Below are positions 5,885 to 9,105 of a stretch of DNA of 9,105 nucleotides, in pieces. The DNA is taken from the NCBI GenBank assembly GCA_002448875.1, contig DKAS01000234.1, positions 1 to 9,105 of the forward strand, read 5' to 3'. How positions within the stretch are numbered: the first letter of the stretch is position 1; each line of letters opens with the position of its first letter. The stretch comes from Proteobacteria bacterium UBA6920. Lineage in GTDB: Bacteria > Pseudomonadota > Gammaproteobacteria > SG8-11. Position numbers and translations under genes: made by a program. Under the pieces are notes generated by a model, which saw nothing but the letters and a program-made list of their open reading frames with translations, had not been told where the DNA came from and searched no databases.

Positions 5885-8271
5885 TCCTGCAGCGCCTGGC
5901 CGTCGCGGCCGGCAACACAACCCCAGCGCCAGTTGGCGATCCACGCCAGCAGTTCGGGCAGCGGCATGGCCTGGGCGATATAATGCCCCTGCGCCATGTC
6001 GCAGCCCATGGCCGCCAGCAGGCGCCATATTTCCGCGCTGTCTACGCCCTCGGCGGTCACCAGCAGATTCATGTTGTGCGCCAGATCAATGGTGGAGCGC
6101 ACGATAGCGGTGTCGTTGTTGTCCTGCTTCATTTCCAGGATGAAGGAGCGATCGATCTTGATTTCGTCCACCGGCAGTTTTTTCAGAGTGGCCAGGGACG
6201 ATTGGCCGGTGCCGAAATCGTCGATCACCAGGCGAATTCCGGCTTGGCGCAGGGCATCGAGGGTGCGCAGCGCATTGCTGGAATCGGACATGATCGCGCT
6301 TTCCGTCAGCTCCAGGTGCAGCCAGCGGCTGTCCAGAGAGAATTCGTCGAGGATGGCGCTGATGACTTCCGGCAGCGCGCTGTCGAACAGGTTGCGTACC
6401 GAGATGTTGACCGCGGTGTGGATCTGGCAGCCCGCCTGGTGCAATTGCACGCAGGCTTGCGCCGCCTGCGCCAGTACCCATTTCGCCAGTGGCTTGATCA
6501 GACCGGTGTGTTCGGCCAGGGGAATGAAACTGTGCAGGGGGATGGCGCCGCGCTGCGCGTGATCCCAGCGTACCAGGGCTTCCACTCCCGCCAGTTGCAA
6601 TGTTTTCAGCTGGATCTTGGGCTGGAAAACCAGGTGCAATTCGCTGTGCTCGATGGCGCGGCGCAGGTCGCTGATCATGGTGAGCTGGGACAGGCTGTGG
6701 TTCTCGCTGGCGGTATCGTACAGCGCGAATCCCTGGCGCTGGTGCTTGGCCTGGTACATGGCGATGTCGGCGCGCTGCAGCAGGGTTTGCGGTTCCGTGC
6801 CGTGTTCGGGATAGATCACTATGCCTATGCTCATGCTCAAACTGATCGCCTGATCCGCATAGCTGTAGGGATGCTCCATCAGCCGCTGAATTTTCTGGGC
6901 GACGATTACCGCGTTTTGCGCGTTGTCGATGGCGGGCAGGATGATGGCGAATTCGTCACTGCCGAAGCGGGTGGCGTCGTGGTCCGTCAGGCGGGCCACC
7001 GTGTCGGATTTGCGCAGTTCCTGGCTCAGGCGGCGGGCAACCTGTTGCAGGAGAAAATCGCCGCAATCGGCGCCAAAGGTCTCGTTGATTTCGCGAAATC
7101 TGTCCAGATCCATCATCAGCAGGGCGAAGCTGCCGTTGTTGCGTTCGCTGAGGAAAGTGATTTGCTGCAGACGGTCGTGAAACAGAGAACGGTTGGGCAG
7201 TTCAGTCAGGTCGTCGATGAAATGCAGACTCTGCAGCACCTGCCGCGCGTCGCGCAATTCCCCATCCAGGCGACTGTAGGCCTGCACCAGGTCGTCGATT
7301 TCTCCGCAGCCGGTGGTGTCCGGCAGCTCCAGCGGCGTCGACCGGTCCGGGGAACCCTGCGTCACCTGGTGATGCAGGCGCCGCAACGGCAGGAAAACGC
7401 GGCTTTGCAGCAGCACCAGACTGAACAGCAATGCCAGCAGCAATGCTCCCGCGCTGATGGCGAAAACGTGCAGATGCGCGGTAGCCAGTTCATCATCCTG
7501 GGGACGCAGGGCGTGCGCGACAGTCAGGTTCAGGGCCGGCTCGAAAATGCTGCTGTGCAGGGTGTACTGCGCCAGCTGCGTGGCGTCCTCCTCGGTGGCG
7601 CTGGGCCAGTTGTCCGAACGATAAATATTTTCACCGTTGGGCAGGGAGATATGCAGCGGTAATCCCAGGTCATTAGCGATCTGGCGCAGTATCCACGCCG
7701 GATCGGAAATGATGGCGATATAGCCGCTTACCTTCAGACCACCTATCGGCACGACGATGCCGTGGAACGGGTGCTCATGGTAGACGCAGACTTCGGCGAT
7801 CGGTTGCAGGCGCCGCGGACCATGGCGGCGTTTAGCGCGGGTAATGAGACCAGGGCAGATTTCCTCTCCCGCCGGCACTTGCAGTCCCTCGGGGGACTGG
7901 ACGATGAAGCTCAGATATTCGTCGTAGAGATAGATTTTCTGCAGGCGGATGACGTCGGCGGTGACGAAGTATTGATGAAACTGAATGTTGAGATATTTCT
8001 CCAGCTGCGCGGTGTCGCGCCGGGTAAGCGCGTCGCGGAATTCACTGCTGCGCTGGATGCTGAGCGCCAGGTCACGGGTTTGTTCTTCGAGACGGCGCAG
8101 CAGATTGTTGCTTTGCAGTTCTATGGTTTCGGTGCTGGCCGACTGGCGCAGGGTCAGCGACAGCTCATGATAGGTAAAGCCGGCCGCCAGCGAAGCCAGC
8201 GCCATGATCACGCCCACCGCGAGCAGCGCGAATACCGTATAGGTTCTTATGGAGTAGGCTTCCATGGGCAT
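5881..8271 (-). CDS. Membrane-anchored GGDEF/EAL protein, probable c-di-GMP phosphodiesterase
   Basis: A 796 aa sensor-effector. A transmembrane segment (about 11-32) is followed by a periplasmic domain (about 33-267) that I cannot assign to a family. Then come a second transmembrane segment (about 268-290), a HAMP-like linker (about 291-345), a GGDEF domain (about 346-520) and an EAL domain (about 530-785). The EAL half has every catalytic residue expected of a c-di-GMP phosphodiesterase: EALVR (Glu564), VNIS (Asn622), LELTES (Glu654), DDFGTGQSS (Asp684, Asp685), IKID (Lys705), Glu741 and Gln761. The GGDEF half looks impaired: the signature is GSDEF (437-441), eight extra residues separate it from the RKSD I-site (420-423), and the usual GHxxGD reads GADCGD. 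It follows the rhodanese gene by 24 bp and has no clear Shine-Dalgarno, so translation may be coupled. A second in-frame ATG at 8265 is also possible. Confidence 0.93.
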   Translation of the reverse strand: MPMEAYSIRTYTVFALLAVGVIMALASLAAGFTYHELSLTLRQSASTETIELQSNNLLRRLEEQTRDLALSIQRSSEFRDALTRRDTAQLEKYLNIQFHQYFVTADVIRLQKIYLYDEYLSFIVQSPEGLQVPAGEEICPGLITRAKRRHGPRRLQPIAEVCVYHEHPFHGIVVPIGGLKVSGYIAIISDPAWILRQIANDLGLPLHISLPNGENIYRSDNWPSATEEDATQLAQYTLHSSIFEPALNLTVAHALRPQDDELATAHLHVFAISAGALLLALLFSLVLLQSRVFLPLRRLHHQVTQGSPDRSTPLELPDTTGCGEIDDLVQAYSRLDGELRDARQVLQSLHFIDDLTELPNRSLFHDRLQQITFLSERNNGSFALLMMDLDRFREINETFGADCGDFLLQQVARRLSQELRKSDTVARLTDHDATRFGSDEFAIILPAIDNAQNAVIVAQKIQRLMEHPYSYADQAISLSMSIGIVIYPEHGTEPQTLLQRADIAMYQAKHQRQGFALYDTASENHSLSQLTMISDLRRAIEHSELHLVFQPKIQLKTLQLAGVEALVRWDHAQRGAIPLHSFIPLAEHTGLIKPLAKWVLAQAAQACVQLHQAGCQIHTAVNISVRNLFDSALPEVISAILDEFSLDSRWLHLELTESAIMSDSSNALRTLDALRQAGIRLVIDDFGTGQSSLATLKKLPVDEIKIDRSFILEMKQDNNDTAIVRSTIDLAHNMNLLVTAEGVDSAEIWRLLAAMGCDMAQGHYIAQAMPLPELLAWIANWRWGCVAGRDGQALQD

Positions 8272-8295
8272 GCATAACCGGGCACCGGCGCGATC

Positions 8296-8736
8296 TCAAT
8301 CCTTGACGAACGGATACCCCTTGTTCTTCCATTCCTCGAATCCGCCGCGGAACCAGTAGACGTTGGTATAGCCGCATTGCAATGCTACGTGCACCGATTT
8401 GACGCTGCGCCCGCACTTAACGCCGTTACAGTAGAACAGCAGCGGGATGTTCTTATCGGTGATGATCTTGCCCAGGCTGGTGCAGTCGGTTTCGATATCG
8501 GGCAGGCTGACCGATCCCTCTATGTATCCCTGCTTGCGATCCGCGCTGATGCGCGCATCGACGATTTTAAGATTGTTGATGCGGTTGACCAGATCGATTA
8601 CCCCTTCGGCGTCCACCTTGGTGGTGCCGGGAATGGCTTCCGGACTTTTGATCTCGGGATCTGCCCAGCCCAGCGCTGGCAGCAATAACAGCAATCCCAA
8701 TGGCACAAAAAGCAGAAAACGCCGCTGTGCGATCAT
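8296..8736 (-). CDS. Secreted single-domain rhodanese-like protein
   Basis: A 146 aa protein with a Sec signal peptide (basic MIAQRR, then a Leu-rich core) and probable cleavage after ALGWA (residue 25), so it acts in the periplasm. The rest is one rhodanese domain: VDARISADRKQGYIEGSVSLP near residues 59-79, the active-site loop CNGVKCGRS starting at Cys103, and the C-terminal WFRGGFEEWKNKGYP. Rhodaneses form a persulfide on the loop cysteine and pass sulfur to thiols or cyanide; others act as sulfur carriers or redox adaptors. Cys108 in the same loop and Cys85 and Cys121 could form disulfides. The start has GGGGAG nine bases upstream. It is the first gene of a likely two-gene operon with the GGDEF/EAL protein. 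Fold and export are clear; the sulfur acceptor is unknown. Confidence 0.92.
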   Translation of the reverse strand: MIAQRRFLLFVPLGLLLLLPALGWADPEIKSPEAIPGTTKVDAEGVIDLVNRINNLKIVDARISADRKQGYIEGSVSLPDIETDCTSLGKIITDKNIPLLFYCNGVKCGRSVKSVHVALQCGYTNVYWFRGGFEEWKNKGYPFVKD

Positions 8737-8915
8737 GTGTGGTGACTCCCCGAAGTGTTGGTGTGGCCGGTTCGCGATACCACTTTTAATTTACGGCGCT
8801 GGGCGGTTTTTCTTTAATGGGCCAAAGACGCCACGTATCGAGGTGTTAATGGCTATCTGCTTGATTATTAATAACTTCCGGTGGGTTGTTGCGAAATTGG
8901 CTGGTGGCGACTAAT
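8737..8915. other. Intergenic region between the rhodanese gene and nhaD
   Basis: This 179 bp AT-rich gap should hold the rhodanese promoter and the nhaD transcript end, both on the - strand. I see only weak promoter-like hexamers (on the - strand TTAAAG, then TAAATT 18 bases later). TTATTAATAA at 8865-8874 is a perfect 10 bp palindrome. No hairpin followed by a T-run is evident, so nhaD and the rhodanese operon may share read-through transcription. Confidence 0.5.
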
Positions 8916-9105
8916 TCAAAAATGAGCGCTGTTGAGCCAGAGATGGCTGGCAATACTCAACAGATAACCAAGAATGATGGCCGGCGTCCATTTCAGATGG
9001 GTGAAAAAGGTGTACTGGCCTTTGGCCTGCCCCATGAGCGCCACGCCGGCGGCCGAGCCTATGGACAGCATGCTGCCGCCAACGCCGGCGGTCAGGGTGA
9101 CCAGC
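8916..9105 (-). CDS. nhaD: NhaD-type Na+/H+ antiporter, C-terminal end (truncated by window edge)
   Basis: Read on the - strand from the window edge, a frame stays open for 62 codons and stops with TGA at 8916-8918. It encodes GVGGSMLSIGSAAGVALMGQ, then YTFFTHLKWTPAIILGY and a short hydrophobic end, LLSIASHLWLNSAHF. These segments match the end of the NhaD family of inner-membrane sodium/proton antiporters as I remember it: a Gly/Ser-rich conserved stretch, the THLKW linker and a last transmembrane helix. NhaD proteins export Na+ or Li+ in exchange for protons and are frequent in marine, halophilic and alkaliphilic bacteria. Only the tail is visible, so completeness and ion specificity cannot be judged. 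It lies upstream of, and on the same strand as, the rhodanese gene, 179 bp away. Confidence 0.8.
   Translation of the reverse strand, partial: LVTLTAGVGGSMLSIGSAAGVALMGQAKGQYTFFTHLKWTPAIILGYLLSIASHLWLNSAHF

Noticed and set aside
5983..7662. 559-codon open frame on the + strand
   Set aside because: It lies wholly antisense to the GGDEF/EAL gene, whose domains are clear. Its translation is rich in Gln, His, Val and Arg with no recognisable domain, as expected for a shadow frame in GC-rich coding DNA.
8447..8914. 155-codon + strand open frame across the rhodanese start and upstream region
   Set aside because: More than half is antisense to the rhodanese gene, the remainder is intergenic, and there is no domain or ribosome binding site.
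1..9105. CRISPR arrays, tRNA or rRNA genes, insertion sequences, prophage or defence genes
   Set aside because: I saw no regularly spaced repeats, cloverleaf-like segments, transposase motifs or terminal inverted repeats with target duplications.

Overview
The window looks like part of a gammaproteobacterial chromosome. The core run mltD - gloB - methyltransferase (YafS-like) - rnhA - dnaQ matches a neighbourhood I know from gammaproteobacteria. In E. coli, however, rnhA and dnaQ are divergent, whereas here they run together behind the methyltransferase as in pseudomonad-like genomes, so a non-enteric member is more likely. The DNA is fairly GC-rich in genes and AT-rich between them. I see no insertion sequence, phage gene, CRISPR array, tRNA or rRNA. 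The species cannot be named from this sequence alone.

Layout. Bases 1-288 are the 3' end of a peptide-type ABC transporter ATPase. After a 155-164 bp gap with a consensus -10 box comes a small stand-alone CZB (zinc-binding) protein on the + strand. It converges on mltD (- strand), a lipoprotein murein transglycosylase with three LysM domains. A 362 bp gap upstream of mltD holds a 61-nt imperfect hairpin and a GC-rich palindromic patch. Then gloB (- strand, glyoxalase II) diverges from a + strand unit: methyltransferase, rnhA (4 bp overlap, GTG start) and dnaQ (26 bp gap). The dnaQ stop codon overlaps the stop of a convergent - strand gene for a membrane GGDEF/EAL protein. That protein lies 24 bp downstream of a secreted rhodanese gene, and the two probably form an operon. 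The window ends inside the 3' end of an NhaD-type Na+/H+ antiporter (- strand).

How the genes work together. rnhA and dnaQ serve DNA replication and repair (RNA-DNA hybrid removal and Pol III proofreading). gloB detoxifies methylglyoxal adducts, and mltD remodels the wall. The rhodanese/GGDEF-EAL pair looks like an envelope-sensing c-di-GMP unit whose EAL half keeps all catalytic residues while its GGDEF half looks degraded. The window is mainly core genome. The most unexplained material is the structured DNA between mltD and gloB, the altered GGDEF domain with its rhodanese partner, and the orphan CZB protein. I found no convincing new multi-gene system.
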